Positions 19,204 to 27,861 are shown, numbered from the stretch's first letter. The stretch is 64,000 nt of DNA from Methanosarcina thermophila TM-1 (GCF_000969885.1 NZ_CP009501.1:992001-1056000), one strand, 5' to 3'. Numbers and translations: made by a program. Notes: generated by a model not told the origin, from the letters alone.

Positions 19204-19572
19204 TTACGCTTTATCTTCCGGTATGCATTCCTTTTCATTATCGGCTTGCTCTTCCGGACCACATATACTGCTGCACCTCATTTCAATCCCCCGGGCACTC
19301 ACGCAGATCTCACAGATCCGTTATACATCGTCAGAAACCATATTGTCGATCAGATCCTGAGCAAGCTTTTCAATTAATTCCTTCGTCTCGCCCTGAAATT
19401 CGATCCTGTATCCTCTTTTTCCCGAGATATACTGAGAAGCTGCAGACAGGGCAATCCCAAGCAACTTTGCCACTATTGTCTGTAATTGTCCTTTTTTTAC
19501 AAGTTCGATTGCAAGGCTGGCTCTTATTGCGGGAACCAGATCCCACACAATCTTCTGACAGGGAGTTTCCAT
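19204..19572 (-). pseudogene. XRE-type HTH regulator (COG2522-like) interrupted by an in-frame TAA
   Basis: Residues 1-83 are open: KIVWDLVPAIRASLAIELVK, then an HTH (TIVAKLLGIALSAASQYISG) and KRGYRIEF. A TAA at 19321-19323 ends it, yet the same frame continues for 38 codons as RICEICVSARGIEMRCSSIC, the cysteine-rich tail expected in this family. So one nonsense mutation cuts off the probable metal or cluster-binding tail. The truncated form may still bind DNA. A palindrome variant (19593-19606) lies just upstream of its start, suggesting autoregulation. SD GTGAGGT precedes the ATG. Confidence 0.75.
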
Positions 19573-19592
19573 AATTACCTCACTTTTTAAGG

Positions 19593-19606
19593 TTTACAAT
19601 TGAGAA
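19593..19606. promoter_or_regulatory. Weak palindrome variant upstream of the HTH regulator
   Basis: TTTACAATTGAGAA, three mismatches from the core TTCACAATTGTGAA. It lies 20 bases before the regulator's start codon and downstream of an AT-rich TATA-like stretch (about 19618-19630) on the minus strand. Consistent with self-regulation; weak. Confidence 0.35.
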
Positions 19607-19795
19607 CAATATAACTTCAGTATATATATTTATTATTAGTAGAAAATAATAGTAAGACTGTTTGAAAAGGAGAAGGTAGAAGTAATATATATCTAGAGAG
19701 TGGCTTGATTTAACAGTTTTCAGAATTTCCGAAAAAACCTATGGTTCTCCTGAACACTTATCTTTTCCGTATATTTTACAATAAAACTTAAATAG

Positions 19796-19827
19796 TCACA
19801 ATTGTTATGATTATTCACAATTGTGAA
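19796..19827. promoter_or_regulatory. Double palindromic operator at the nifS remnant / moeB promoter
   Basis: TCACAATTGTTA (19796-19807) and the exact core TTCACAATTGTGAA (19814-19827), centres 19 bases apart. A TATA-like CTTAAATA (19787-19794) precedes them, so transcription should begin within or next to the second site. The GTG start of the nifS remnant is 10 bases further on. Strongest operator arrangement of the set. Confidence 0.6.
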
Positions 19828-19836
19828 GGCGACAAT

Positions 19837-20082
19837 GTGATTGTTGATGATAAGGCAGTTTACATTGACAACTCGGCTACAACTCCTATAAGAAAAGAAG
19901 TTGTCGAAGCGATGTTTGCCTATATGAAAGAGAATTTTGGGAACCCTTCTTCCATCTATGAGATTGGAAAGATCTCAAAACATGTAATAGACAGAGCAAG
20001 GAAAAGGTTGCCGATGCGCCCGAGGCTGAAGAAAACGAGATCTATTTTACAAATATATACATTGAGACCCGGAGTACAATAA
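19837..20082 (+). pseudogene. NifS-type cysteine desulfurase, N-terminal remnant
   Basis: From GTG 19837 the frame reads VYIDNSATTPIRKEVVEAMF and ENFGNPSSIYEIGKISKHVI, the hallmark start of NifS/IscS cysteine desulfurases. After RARKR a frameshift occurs: the next frame gives KVADAPEAEENEIYFT, where the family continues with the SGGTE block, and then homology ends. The PLP lysine and active cysteine are absent; about 80 of 390 residues remain. The stop is directly followed by the MoeB/ThiF ATG, so the remnant still acts as the leader of that operon. Confidence 0.85.
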
Positions 20083-20814
20083 ATGGAGAAATATATAGCA
20101 GAAAAATATGTCAGACAGATAATGCTTTTTGGAGAAGAAGGCCAGAAAAAATTAAGAAAAGCAAAAATTTTCGTTGCTGGGGCAGGAGGGCTTGGATCTC
20201 CGATCTCTACCTATCTTGCCATTGCAGGTATCGGGAAAATAATACTTGCAGATTTTGATTCGGTCGAACTCAGCAATCTCAACAGGCAGTTTCTCCATCA
20301 TGAAAAAGATGTAGGGAGAGAGAAGATCAAATCCGCAGAGGAAAAACTCCTCTCCCTGAACCCAGAAATAAAAATCGAAACGATCAGAGAAAGAATTACC
20401 GAAGAAAACGCAGATTCGGTAGTTCCTTCCTGTGACCTCATAATAGATGCGCTGGACAACTTTGATACAAGGCATGTGCTAAACAGGCTTGCTGTGGAAC
20501 GGAACATACCCCTGGTTCATGGAGCGGTTTCGGGATACAGGGGGCAGGTAACGACTGTAATTCCGGGAAAAACTCCATGCCTTTACTGTATTTTTCCTAC
20601 GTCCTTAAAAAAAGAGGTATTTCCGGTACTTGGAACAACTCCAGGGGTAATAGGTACCATCCAGGCTAATGAAGCGATTAAATATATAACAGGGCAAGGA
20701 AAGCTTCTGGAAGGACGCCTCCTGTTATGGGACGGGCTTTCATGCTCTTTTAGTGAGCTGAAGATTAATAAAACTGAAAATTGTCCGATCTGCAGAGCTA
20801 ATAAAGAGTTATGA
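20083..20814 (+). CDS. MoeB/ThiF/HesA-type sulfur-carrier adenylyltransferase
   Basis: E1-like enzyme that adenylates the C-terminal glycine of ubiquitin-like sulfur carriers (for molybdopterin, thiamine or thiolation), 243 residues. The nucleotide-binding GAGGLGSPISTYLA starts near residue 33, and SNLNRQFLH is the conserved Arg/Asn block. DNFDTRHVLN is present, and the zinc pairs are CLYC and CPIC. The TTPGVIGTIQANEAIKYITG block carries no rhodanese extension. It abuts the nifS remnant and would have formed a sulfur-transfer operon under the double palindrome. Which carrier it serves cannot be said. Confidence 0.88.
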   Translation: MEKYIAEKYVRQIMLFGEEGQKKLRKAKIFVAGAGGLGSPISTYLAIAGIGKIILADFDSVELSNLNRQFLHHEKDVGREKIKSAEEKLLSLNPEIKIETIRERITEENADSVVPSCDLIIDALDNFDTRHVLNRLAVERNIPLVHGAVSGYRGQVTTVIPGKTPCLYCIFPTSLKKEVFPVLGTTPGVIGTIQANEAIKYITGQGKLLEGRLLLWDGLSCSFSELKINKTENCPICRANKEL

Positions 20815-21336
20815 AGCTCTCTCTGAATTCCTTTTTCATCAGTTCGTCGTTTATTTCTTAATTTATTATTTCATCGTTTATTTCTCAAACCTATTACCTG
20901 TTCATAATTTGTGCTTTAAATTTAAACACAAGTCCTGCACCCAACCTTGAGCAACAGAACATCAACTAAGGCAGAAAACTGACTGATGAATAAAGGGAAT
21001 ACTACTAGTAAAAAGGGTTTTCTTCTACACTGGCTCCTTTTTATGATACTGTAGTTATGCCTTTTTCCGGTGTAATGGATAAAGTGGTAAATACTACAAA
21101 TGCCAAAAAAGGTTCCAAAATATTAGACATTGCCACAGGAACTGGACAGCAGATCGTATATATTAATTTTGATAGGATTGAGAAGGTAAGAAAAATTGTG
21201 CTGCAAATTATAGGGGAATTTTAAAAGCTTTTTGTTTCTTAAAAAAGAGACCCTTTAGGGGATTTTTTATTAAAATTTTCGAAAATGTTTATTTCCTTAA
21301 AAGAGCAATGTTTAGAGCCGATCTGATTCTAATTTT
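20815..21336. other. Intergenic stretch with a methyltransferase remnant
   Basis: The left part has stops in all frames. At 21030-21205 lies a UbiE-type methyltransferase remnant. A hairpin CCCTTTAGGGG followed by ATTTTTTATT (about 21252-21274) could be a weak terminator. Confidence 0.4.
21030..21205 (+). pseudogene. SAM-dependent methyltransferase remnant (UbiE-like)
   Basis: The plus strand reads APFYDTVVMPFSGVMDKVVN followed by KILDIATGTGQQ, the N-terminal part and glycine-rich motif I of class I methyltransferases. Then homology ends in unrelated sequence. Only about 45 residues remain. Confidence 0.6.
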
Positions 21337-21873
21337 TCATACGTTTCCCAGGCTGCGGAGAACTTTAGAAGAAATCGCAATTCCCATGCAACTGTCAAGC
21401 ATTATCGAGGATAGAAGCCCTATTACCTTTCCTTCCTGCAGGATAGGGGAGCCGCTGTCTCCGGGTTTCGGCATATCAAGACACCTAAAGCCCAGATAAA
21501 GCAGTGAAGCTCCGGCATTGACCACCCTGCACCGGACAATATGAATATCATTGACAAGAAAAGCTTCCTCCAGTTCAGTTGCACTGCCAAGTTCGGTTAT
21601 TTTAACAGGATGTTCATAAGGAAGCTTTATCAGGGCAAGATCATAAGCTTTCAGAACACTGGTAACAGCAACTTCCATCCCATTCACTATCAAATTATCT
21701 CCTTCCCCCCGGAAGATATGGGATGCTGTGACCATATAAGGCAGCCCTTTGATTAAAATAACGGCGCCAACAATACACCGTTTTCCCTTATAGAAAAAAG
21801 AACTGCCTGCTTTTATCATAGATCTTTCATTAATCAACTGATTTTGATTAGATTTATTAATGGCACTTATCAT
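21337..21873 (-). CDS. Trypsin-like serine protease, cytosolic form
   Basis: 178-residue chymotrypsin-fold protein with an apparent complete triad: His52 in VTASHIF, Asp78 in YDLALIK and Ser140 in PGDSGSPIL. IVGAVIL resembles the N-terminal strand of the first barrel. There is no signal peptide and no PDZ domain, unlike HtrA proteins, so it is probably cytoplasmic. The size is small for the family but both barrels are represented. Its target is unknown. It stands alone between two decayed regions and is intact. Confidence 0.75.
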   Translation of the reverse strand: MISAINKSNQNQLINERSMIKAGSSFFYKGKRCIVGAVILIKGLPYMVTASHIFRGEGDNLIVNGMEVAVTSVLKAYDLALIKLPYEHPVKITELGSATELEEAFLVNDIHIVRCRVVNAGASLLYLGFRCLDMPKPGDSGSPILQEGKVIGLLSSIMLDSCMGIAISSKVLRSLGNV

Positions 21874-21979
21874 ATTTATGTTAAATCACGCTCTATTTAC
21901 GTTTAAGGAACTCTAGAAGCCTGTATTCTCAAAAATAAGACATGAAGTGCGTATTTCCTGGAGAAATTATCTTCAAAAG

Positions 21980-22445
21980 TATCGCATCTTGTCTGGCTTA
22001 TATTTATTATTCAGCTTGTCTCCAGCCTCCCGAATGAAGAGTTTGATCTTAATTTCCCCCTTGATTCGGTATGGAAATGCATATTTTAAAAAATTAGCTG
22101 ATCCAGTCTGGAAATGCATACTTTAAAGAATTAGAAACAAGTTCATTGACAATCAACCCAAAAGGCACTGCCGTATGCATATCAAAGAAAATATTCTTTC
22201 AAGTTCCATGCTTAAGCTGATACTGGAATCTCCAAGCCTGTAAGTCTGGAAAAAAGATTTCAACAAGGTTCTCCAGATATAGAGAGAAGTTCAGCCTATT
22301 GATTTCTCCACCTTCGTGCAGTTCTTCATGGATAAGTGCCATAGATAGGACTCTATTCTGGCTTACCCTGGAGGTTTCAAGGGTTTCCGAGTCCTCAACA
22401 TATCCCCGGTTATTGAAGCTTTCAGCCTGGAGATTGATGTTACAA
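21980..22445 (-). pseudogene. Sensor histidine kinase remnant (HisKA_2 type)
   Basis: The minus strand reads SETLETSRVSQNRVLSMALI and HEELHEGGEINRLNFSLYLE, the dimerisation/phosphoacceptor part of HisKA_2 kinases, then in other frames LSMNLF and KLFIREAGDKLNNKYKPD from the ATPase domain. Several frameshifts and stops. A 30-base stretch (about 22068-22097 and 22104-22133) is duplicated inside. Sensor domains are missing. Confidence 0.65.
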
Positions 22446-22507
22446 AATGAGACTTTGGAAATGAGACTTTAGTAATCACAGAGCTATGTTGTTCCTTAAA
22501 ATTAGCT

Positions 22508-22595
22508 GAGAAGTAGATGGTAGGGTCGAGTCCCTATTCTCGTCCCTACCTGCAATCCAACCCAAAGATTAAGAGGAACCCTATTACTCTTAATC
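22508..22595 (-). repeat. Dispersed structured repeat, copy 3
   Basis: Reads on the minus strand the same two-hairpin element as 44950-45042 and 45046-45136: GATTAAGAG pairing with CTCTTAATC, then GGGTTGGATTGCAGGTAGGG and the GGTAGGG/CCCTACC hairpin. One base is missing in the T-arm-like loop. Confidence 0.75.
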
Positions 22596-22827
22596 TGGAA
22601 ATTAATATAGTGATATAATTATATATCATTTTTGGCGTGAAAAATTAGCTTCATTTTAAATTTTAATGATATTGAAAATTATAATGTAATAAAAAAATTC
22701 AATCATAGAATATTTTTTTATATGAAACTATTTTTTGCGTCATAAATTTAAAATAAAATACAATACTAAGTAGATTCCGGAGTGGAGGACTAAGGGAATA
22801 AAGTGGGGGATAGCGTCAATATAAAAG

Positions 22828-22935
22828 ATTGCCTGGAGGTTACTGATATATCTTCGAACAAGCGGCAAGGGAGATAATTTCGGAGAAACTGTATATGGGG
22901 GAGTACAGTGAAAGAATGAAATACCTCCAGGCAAT
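22828..22935. repeat. 108-base element closed by a 13-base perfect stem
   Basis: ATTGCCTGGAGGT (22828-22840) is the exact reverse complement of ACCTCCAGGCAAT (22923-22935). The 82 bases between have no good frame. Could be a structured RNA, with TTTCTT following the stem, or a small mobile element. Confidence 0.4.
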
Positions 22936-23330
22936 TTCTTAATGACTGTTTTTCTCTGTTTTCTATCTTTTAGTTTTCTGTTTTAACCTGTGTTGAGACC
23001 AATATTTTTATTAAATATTTTAAAGATACAGAGCTTTCCTTGATAAGCCGAATTTACTTTTACTAGTGATTTTTTTTACAAAGACTTTCTGACTCGCAGA
23101 AAATTCAATTCCTGACAATAAAGATACGTTTCCTGATTATCATCCTCTTTAGAAAGAAATAGAAAATGATTTAAGGAACATTCTTTTTAGAAAGAAATAG
23201 AAAATGAGATAAGAAATATAAAAAGAGATATTAAATGAGAAGCTTAATAGCAAAAAAGTAAACGGAGAGCCTTTTCAAATTTGTTAGCTCTCGTATGTTG
23301 CGCCGAATGTCAGAAAAGCTGTTCTATTTT

Positions 23331-23822
23331 TTAGTCGATTTTATTGAATTTGGAAGAAGCTGCTCCGCAAATTGGACAGTTTCCCTGAGGTTCGCCTTCT
23401 AAAGTATATCCACAGACACTGCAGACGTAGTAATCAACCTCTTCATTCTGCCCAATTTCGTTCAAGGCTTTCTCAAATAGTGCGGCATGAATTCTTTCCA
23501 CTTTGTTTGCCACTTCAAAGCTCCAGAGGGCTCTTTTGTCCTCTTCCTTCTTCGCCTCCTCTATAAATTCAGGGTACATCTTCGTAAATTCATACGTTTC
23601 GCCGCTAATAGCATCTTTGAGATTATCCATTGTGGTTCCAACCCCTCCCATCCGCTGAAAATGATTGAGAGCATGGACTGTTTCAGCAGCAGCAGCGGCT
23701 CTGAAGAGCTTAGCTATCTGATGATAGCCTTCTTCATCGGCTCTTTTCGCAAAGGCAAGGTATGTTCTGTTTGCCATCGATTCGCCGGTAAATGCGGCTT
23801 TAAGATTATCTTTAGAACTCAT
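23331..23822 (-). CDS. rbr: Rubrerythrin
   Basis: Non-haem diiron peroxidase that removes hydrogen peroxide in anaerobes, 163 residues. The ferritin-like domain (residues 1-130) carries the ligand helices with TGESMANRTYL, AAAAETVHALNHF, GETYEFTKMYPEF and VERIHAALFEKAL. The C-terminal rubredoxin site is CSVCGYTLEG and CPICGAA. Length and domain order are typical. It stands alone with its own upstream region and would work with the catalase-like protein and iron-sulfur flavoprotein in oxygen defence. SD GGGGAGA lies before the ATG. Confidence 0.95.
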   Translation of the reverse strand: MSSKDNLKAAFTGESMANRTYLAFAKRADEEGYHQIAKLFRAAAAAETVHALNHFQRMGGVGTTMDNLKDAISGETYEFTKMYPEFIEEAKKEEDKRALWSFEVANKVERIHAALFEKALNEIGQNEEVDYYVCSVCGYTLEGEPQGNCPICGAASSKFNKID

Positions 23823-24331
23823 ACATATCTCCCCTTACTAATTAAGATCTTTTCTCATCTTATTTACTATATCATGTAATATCAGTTTAGCGCCCGAACG
23901 GGCTGGTATTAAACCGAGATCTGTTGTGCTATGCAATATTATAGTCATTTGCAAAAGTATCTGAATATATTCAGGTATTCTACAAAGCCAATTTTTTGTA
24001 AAAAGTATAATAAATTGTATTCTTAATCATCTTTTGACTAAGAGATTATCTTTTGACTAAGAGTATCCTTTTAAAAAAATATTTTTTATATAACTCTTAC
24101 AATTGCGCTGTTTTATTGATATTATTTAGTCCTGCAAAATAGATCTTAAGTTTGAGTAAGTCCTGCTCTATAATGAACCTGAAATATTTTGCGTTAAACA
24201 ATTTTTTGCTTTGATAGAATTTTTGATATCATTTATTTAATATATTTTTATGATATCCTATGTGTTGGAGTTGGAATAAAGCAAAAGAATTTCCCGTAGA
24301 ATACTACCTAGAATTTTAAGGAGTTTTATTC
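23823..24331. other. AT-rich intergenic stretch
   Basis: No gene seen. A duplicated ATCTTTTGACTAAGAG lies at about 24028-24065. The last 20 bases hold the AAGGAG ribosome-binding site of a microprotein gene. Confidence 0.4.
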
Positions 24332-24472
24332 ATGAAATATCTAAAAACATGTCCAAAATGCAGGGGTAACCTGGAATTACATTCAGATGGTGAGACCCAG
24401 TATTGTAATATTTGCAGTTACTGGACAAAAACCGGTACTGCAAGGCTCGATTCAATAATGATTTATGGATAA
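24332..24472 (+). CDS. Zinc-ribbon microprotein (46 residues)
   Basis: ATG 24332 is preceded by a strong AAGGAG site 8 bases upstream. The product has two CxxC knuckles, TCPKCRGN and YCNICSYW, spaced as in a zinc ribbon, and ends in a short hydrophobic tail. Small zinc-ribbon proteins of this kind are common in archaea and their partners are mostly unknown. It may be co-transcribed with the 22-residue frame that starts 39 bases later. Confidence 0.65.
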   Translation: MKYLKTCPKCRGNLELHSDGETQYCNICSYWTKTGTARLDSIMIYG

Positions 24473-24511
24473 GAAATCTACATAAAAAATCATAAAATGA
24501 GGGGGAGAAAT

Positions 24512-24580
24512 ATGGAATACGAACTTGAGGAAGTCGAAAGAGATTACATCGAATTTAGAAAAGAAATGGGAGAGGAGTAA
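24512..24580 (+). CDS. 22-residue acidic microprotein candidate
   Basis: Frame MEYELEEVERDYIEFRKEMG plus EE. It has a near-perfect GGGGGAG ribosome-binding site five bases before the ATG, sits directly after the zinc-ribbon microprotein, and its stop codon lies inside a terminator hairpin. Strongly acidic and predicted helical. No homologue is known to me; evidence is the translation signals and position. Confidence 0.4.
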   Translation: MEYELEEVERDYIEFRKEMGEE

Positions 24581-24597
24581 ACACTCTCCATTTTATT
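24569..24597 (+). terminator. Hairpin terminator of the microprotein operon
   Basis: GGAGAG (24569-24574) pairs with CTCTCC (24584-24589) across a 9-base loop and is followed by ATTTTATT. It spans the stop codon of the 22-residue frame. Confidence 0.5.
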
Positions 24598-25288
24598 ACT
24601 TCACCATATACTCATGTATTTATTCAAGAGTATACTCTACTTTTATGAAGAAGATTTAACATAGACCTGTTAAAAACAGTTAAATGGTTAATTCCTGCAA
24701 ATATTCAAAAAGTATCTTTATTCCTTATCTAAAAGTATCTTTATTCCTTATCTAAAAGGATCTTTTATTCCTTATCTAAAGGTATCTTTTATTCCTTATC
24801 TAAAAGAACCTTTTATTCCTTATTTATTATGAGTTCCAAGAAAAACTAAAATTGTGAATTCGTATTTAAGAGCAAATTTATTTCTAGTGCAGGACTTATT
24901 CATTTTTTTAAAGATTATTAATATTAAGAATAAGTTATTCTGTAGATTTTATATTATTAAATGCTGCATATCGTTCCATTACGTGTTTTTGACCAATACA
25001 GAAACAGATCAAACACAATCCGATGAAGGCACAAAAACAGCACTTATTCCTGGTACATGACCATAAAATGAATCTTTCGCAAACTTAGCTGTGTACTATA
25101 ACAATCAACCTGCTGATCTATGGAACTCATTCAGGGTAGCAAACAGGTTAAAAAGTGATTTTCAGCAATAAGCGGAAAGAAAGAGGCGTGTAAAGGTCAT
25201 CAATATCGAAGGCAGGTCTCATATGGTACAGAATTGGACGATGACATGAAGAAGGTCGTTTCCGACAACAAATTGAAAGGAGATATTT
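24581..25288. other. Intergenic stretch with tandem repeats and unrecognised debris
   Basis: Five tandem 24-base units lie at 24711-24830. From 25000 to 25240 short open pieces such as ADLWNSFRVANRLKSDFQQ suggest debris of a gene I cannot name. The end carries GAAAGGAGA, the ribosome-binding site of the catalase-like gene. Confidence 0.4.
24711..24830. repeat. Five-copy 24-base tandem repeat
   Basis: Imperfect copies of TATCTTTATTCCTTATCTAA (plus AAG) in a row. Not coding. No function evident. Confidence 0.75.
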
Positions 25289-26287
25289 ATGTCACAGGAA
25301 AATAATTATCATGCACTTTCAGACGACAAAATTGGGAAAAATTATTCAGAAGAAAACCTGAAATCCTTTCCCATTCAGCAGAATTCAACACCTGCTGAGC
25401 TGGTCGATGCGCTCAATCTGGTTTTCGGCAAGCAAACCTATGGCCGCGCAGTCCATGCGAAAGGTATAGTGATGAGGGGAAGGTTTCTTCCCAGCCAGCA
25501 GGCATCAACTTTGAGCAAGGCACCGCACTTTCAGGATATCGCAGTTCCCATAACCGTCAGATTTTCCGACTTTGCCGGCATACTCACGATCTCGGATACC
25601 GATCCTCTTTCAAGCCCACGCGGTCTTGCATTGAAATTCCACCTGCCGGATGGGACGGAAACGGATCTGATAACGCATTCGTTCAATGGATTCCCCGTCG
25701 CCACAATTGATGAGTTCAAGGAACTCTTGATCGCGCTTGGTTCAAGTGGACCTAGTGTTGCTGCGCCTACACCGGCTGATATTTACCTGGCTGCACATCC
25801 GATTGCGAAGTCGTTTCTTGAGTCGCAACTGCCACCTCCAGTAAGCTATGCAACACTCACTTATTATGCTGTCAATAGTTTCAAATTCACCAATGCACAG
25901 GGTGAGACCAGTTTTGGGCGCTACCAAATAGTTCCTCAGGCAGGCAATCAGTTTTTATCTGAGGAGGAAATTGCGAGAGCATCCCCCAATTACCTTGCTG
26001 ATGAAATCCGTCAGCGAGTAGCTGACTCTCCTATAAGGTTTAATTTCCGCGTCCAGCTTCCGGAGCCAGGAGATGAAATAGATAATCCTTCAATTGCATG
26101 GCCAGATACACGCAAAACTATCGATATCGGTGTTATTGAAATTACGGAAGCAGTCCATGATAGTGCTACAGTGGAGCGTGATCTGCTCTTTCTGCCATCC
26201 CGATTACCAGCAGGAATCGAGCCAGCCGACCCGATGGTCTATCGCAGTCCAGCCTATATAATATCATACCAGCGTCGTCATCAATAA
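25289..26287 (+). CDS. Catalase-like haem peroxidase (SrpA/catalase-related family)
   Basis: Haem b protein of the short catalase-related family, 332 residues. The distal histidine is His56 in YGRAVHAKG. The central region shows VRFSDFAGI, SSPRGLALKFHLPDG and HSFNGFPV. The proximal haem tyrosine is in AYIISYQRR near the C-terminus (about Tyr327). It lacks the long N- and C-terminal parts of full monofunctional catalases, as usual for this group, which acts as an organic peroxidase. GAAAGGAGA precedes the ATG. Codon use looks more GC-rich than its neighbours and the family is mainly bacterial, so gene transfer is likely. Confidence 0.85.
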   Translation: MSQENNYHALSDDKIGKNYSEENLKSFPIQQNSTPAELVDALNLVFGKQTYGRAVHAKGIVMRGRFLPSQQASTLSKAPHFQDIAVPITVRFSDFAGILTISDTDPLSSPRGLALKFHLPDGTETDLITHSFNGFPVATIDEFKELLIALGSSGPSVAAPTPADIYLAAHPIAKSFLESQLPPPVSYATLTYYAVNSFKFTNAQGETSFGRYQIVPQAGNQFLSEEEIARASPNYLADEIRQRVADSPIRFNFRVQLPEPGDEIDNPSIAWPDTRKTIDIGVIEITEAVHDSATVERDLLFLPSRLPAGIEPADPMVYRSPAYIISYQRRHQ

Positions 26288-26631
26288 ATCGAGAGAAAGT
26301 TAGGCTGGGACACTCAGCTATCTGAGGTACCTGGCGAATATCAGAGATCCTGGCAGCAGCAGATACAGATTCTTAACCAGATTACCTACAACCCAAGAAA
26401 CTGCTATTGCAAGTAAGAGCCCTCCAACTAGAGGAGCTATCCCGCGAGGCAAGTTTCCTGTAAAATATGACCATTCAAAACAAGGTTTCAAAGTATACTG
26501 ATAATGGACTGTAAATACGGTTAATGCATTAGCAATACACTGGTAGTATACTGGCAATTATACTTTTTTATTTTAAAAATTAGATTCTTGTTTAAATTAG
26601 TGTTTAGTTGCTATAGCACGTTTGATGTAGC
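26288..26631. other. Intergenic stretch with a possible permease fragment
   Basis: On the minus strand 26318-26450 reads RGIAPLVGGLLLAIAVSWVV and more hydrophobic residues, like the last helices of a permease, but the frame has no proper start. Probably debris. Confidence 0.3.
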
Positions 26632-27861
26632 TCATTTGAATAATTTATTATATATTGTAAAAATCGCATTTGATAGATAGTTTTGTGTTATATTTCCTGC
26701 ACTGATAGGTCTGAAGATGCTGGCTAATTGGTTATAGAAAACCTTGGATAATTTTATACCCCTCATATCAACATACCTGTAAAACAGATAGCTCAGGGGT
26801 ATTATTACTAACACAGACAGGACACAGGAAATCAGGACAGCTGCACCATAGGGTAATACCGGATGCAGGACGAGGAATAGTGCACAGGTGAGAGTGCTTA
26901 TTACCAGGAAATGTACCAGGTACAGAGAATAGGATATTTTTCCGAGAAAGACCAGTACCGGAGAAGAAAATATTTTTTGCATCCGTTGACTGTTAAGTAA
27001 GACATACATTAACATGCCTGCACCAAGAATATGGTAAGCATACTTTGGTGTCTGGAAGAAACCGTTATCGAGAAACGCGTATAACGAATCAGCTGTCACG
27101 GTGCCTACAGGGTATGAACCTAAAAAAAGTCCCGAAGCCAGTACAATAGACAATATTACTTTATTGCTTGTTTTAAATATTGATGTCTTACCGTTGAATA
27201 CGTCGGCGAGCCCCATTCCTATAATGAAAGCCAGATAGTAAGTGTTGAGGAAGAGCACGACTGCGGCAAGGTAAAATGTCCAGCGGGCACGCAGGGACCC
27301 GAAAAATAGAGCCATTGCAAAAACAAGCATCGATCCATAAAATTCTACTGACATGGTCCACAAAACAGGGTTATAGGTATCATCACCTGCGAAAAAAGTC
27401 CCCCAAGCCGCCTGTTTAATTGCTTCGGCAAGATCTGGTGTAAAAGTCCAGTAATTGGCATAATTATTGTTTCCTGAGATCATTACAGCTTCAATAAAGT
27501 AATGGTACATTTCGGTTGATGCCAGTAAGAATGATAACATTGTAGCTGCAAATACTGGAACAAATAATCTTATATATCGGCGTACTGCACCGCTTATTAT
27601 TATGCTCCTGTCTTTTGTTTTAAAATATTTTTGAGTTAATACGTAGCCGCTAAGAACGAAGAAGATACAGACCGAAAAGTTCCCTGCGCCTATTAATCCC
27701 AGTGGTGTACTTGTAAATATCTTTTCAAGATTTCCGAGATGTGACGGCATCCGATCACTATAGATCATTGCCGGGAGTAATACTATAAAAAAGTGCATTA
27801 ACATAACATTAATCGCAGCTACACCGCGCAGCCCATCAAGATAGCCAATCTTTTCGGTCAT
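26632..27861 (-). CDS. Membrane acyltransferase (acyltransferase 3 / OafA family)
   Basis: Integral membrane O-acyltransferase that modifies surface sugars, 409 residues with about ten transmembrane segments. The family signature is at the N-terminus: YLDGLRGVAAINVMLMHFF, with the catalytic His in MLMHFF. FFVLSGYVLTQKYF and RRYIRLFVPV follow, and LWTMSVEFYGSMLVF is the second conserved block. KISYSLYLVHFLVIST is the late signature. Acceptor unknown; extracellular polysaccharide or glycan is likely. It stands alone. Confidence 0.9.
   Translation of the reverse strand: MTEKIGYLDGLRGVAAINVMLMHFFIVLLPAMIYSDRMPSHLGNLEKIFTSTPLGLIGAGNFSVCIFFVLSGYVLTQKYFKTKDRSIIISGAVRRYIRLFVPVFAATMLSFLLASTEMYHYFIEAVMISGNNNYANYWTFTPDLAEAIKQAAWGTFFAGDDTYNPVLWTMSVEFYGSMLVFAMALFFGSLRARWTFYLAAVVLFLNTYYLAFIIGMGLADVFNGKTSIFKTSNKVILSIVLASGLFLGSYPVGTVTADSLYAFLDNGFFQTPKYAYHILGAGMLMYVLLNSQRMQKIFSSPVLVFLGKISYSLYLVHFLVISTLTCALFLVLHPVLPYGAAVLISCVLSVLVIIPLSYLFYRYVDMRGIKLSKVFYNQLASIFRPISAGNITQNYLSNAIFTIYNKLFK

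Larger units (their letters stand above)
22446..23330. other. Intergenic stretch with two structured elements
   Basis: Holds copy 3 of a dispersed hairpin repeat (22508-22595, minus orientation) and a 108-base inverted-repeat element (22828-22935). The rest is AT-rich; a short repeat TTTAGAAAGAAATAGAAAATGA occurs twice around 23150-23205. No gene seen. Confidence 0.45.

Noticed and set aside
19135..19377. Plus-strand frame of 80 residues
   Set aside because: Lies antisense to the interrupted HTH regulator, whose family is recognisable.
22508..22595. Possible complete tRNA in the structured repeat
   Set aside because: Only a T-arm-like hairpin is present; no acceptor, D or anticodon arms.
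24854..25060. 68-residue frame
   Set aside because: Low-complexity AT-rich translation without a start signal.
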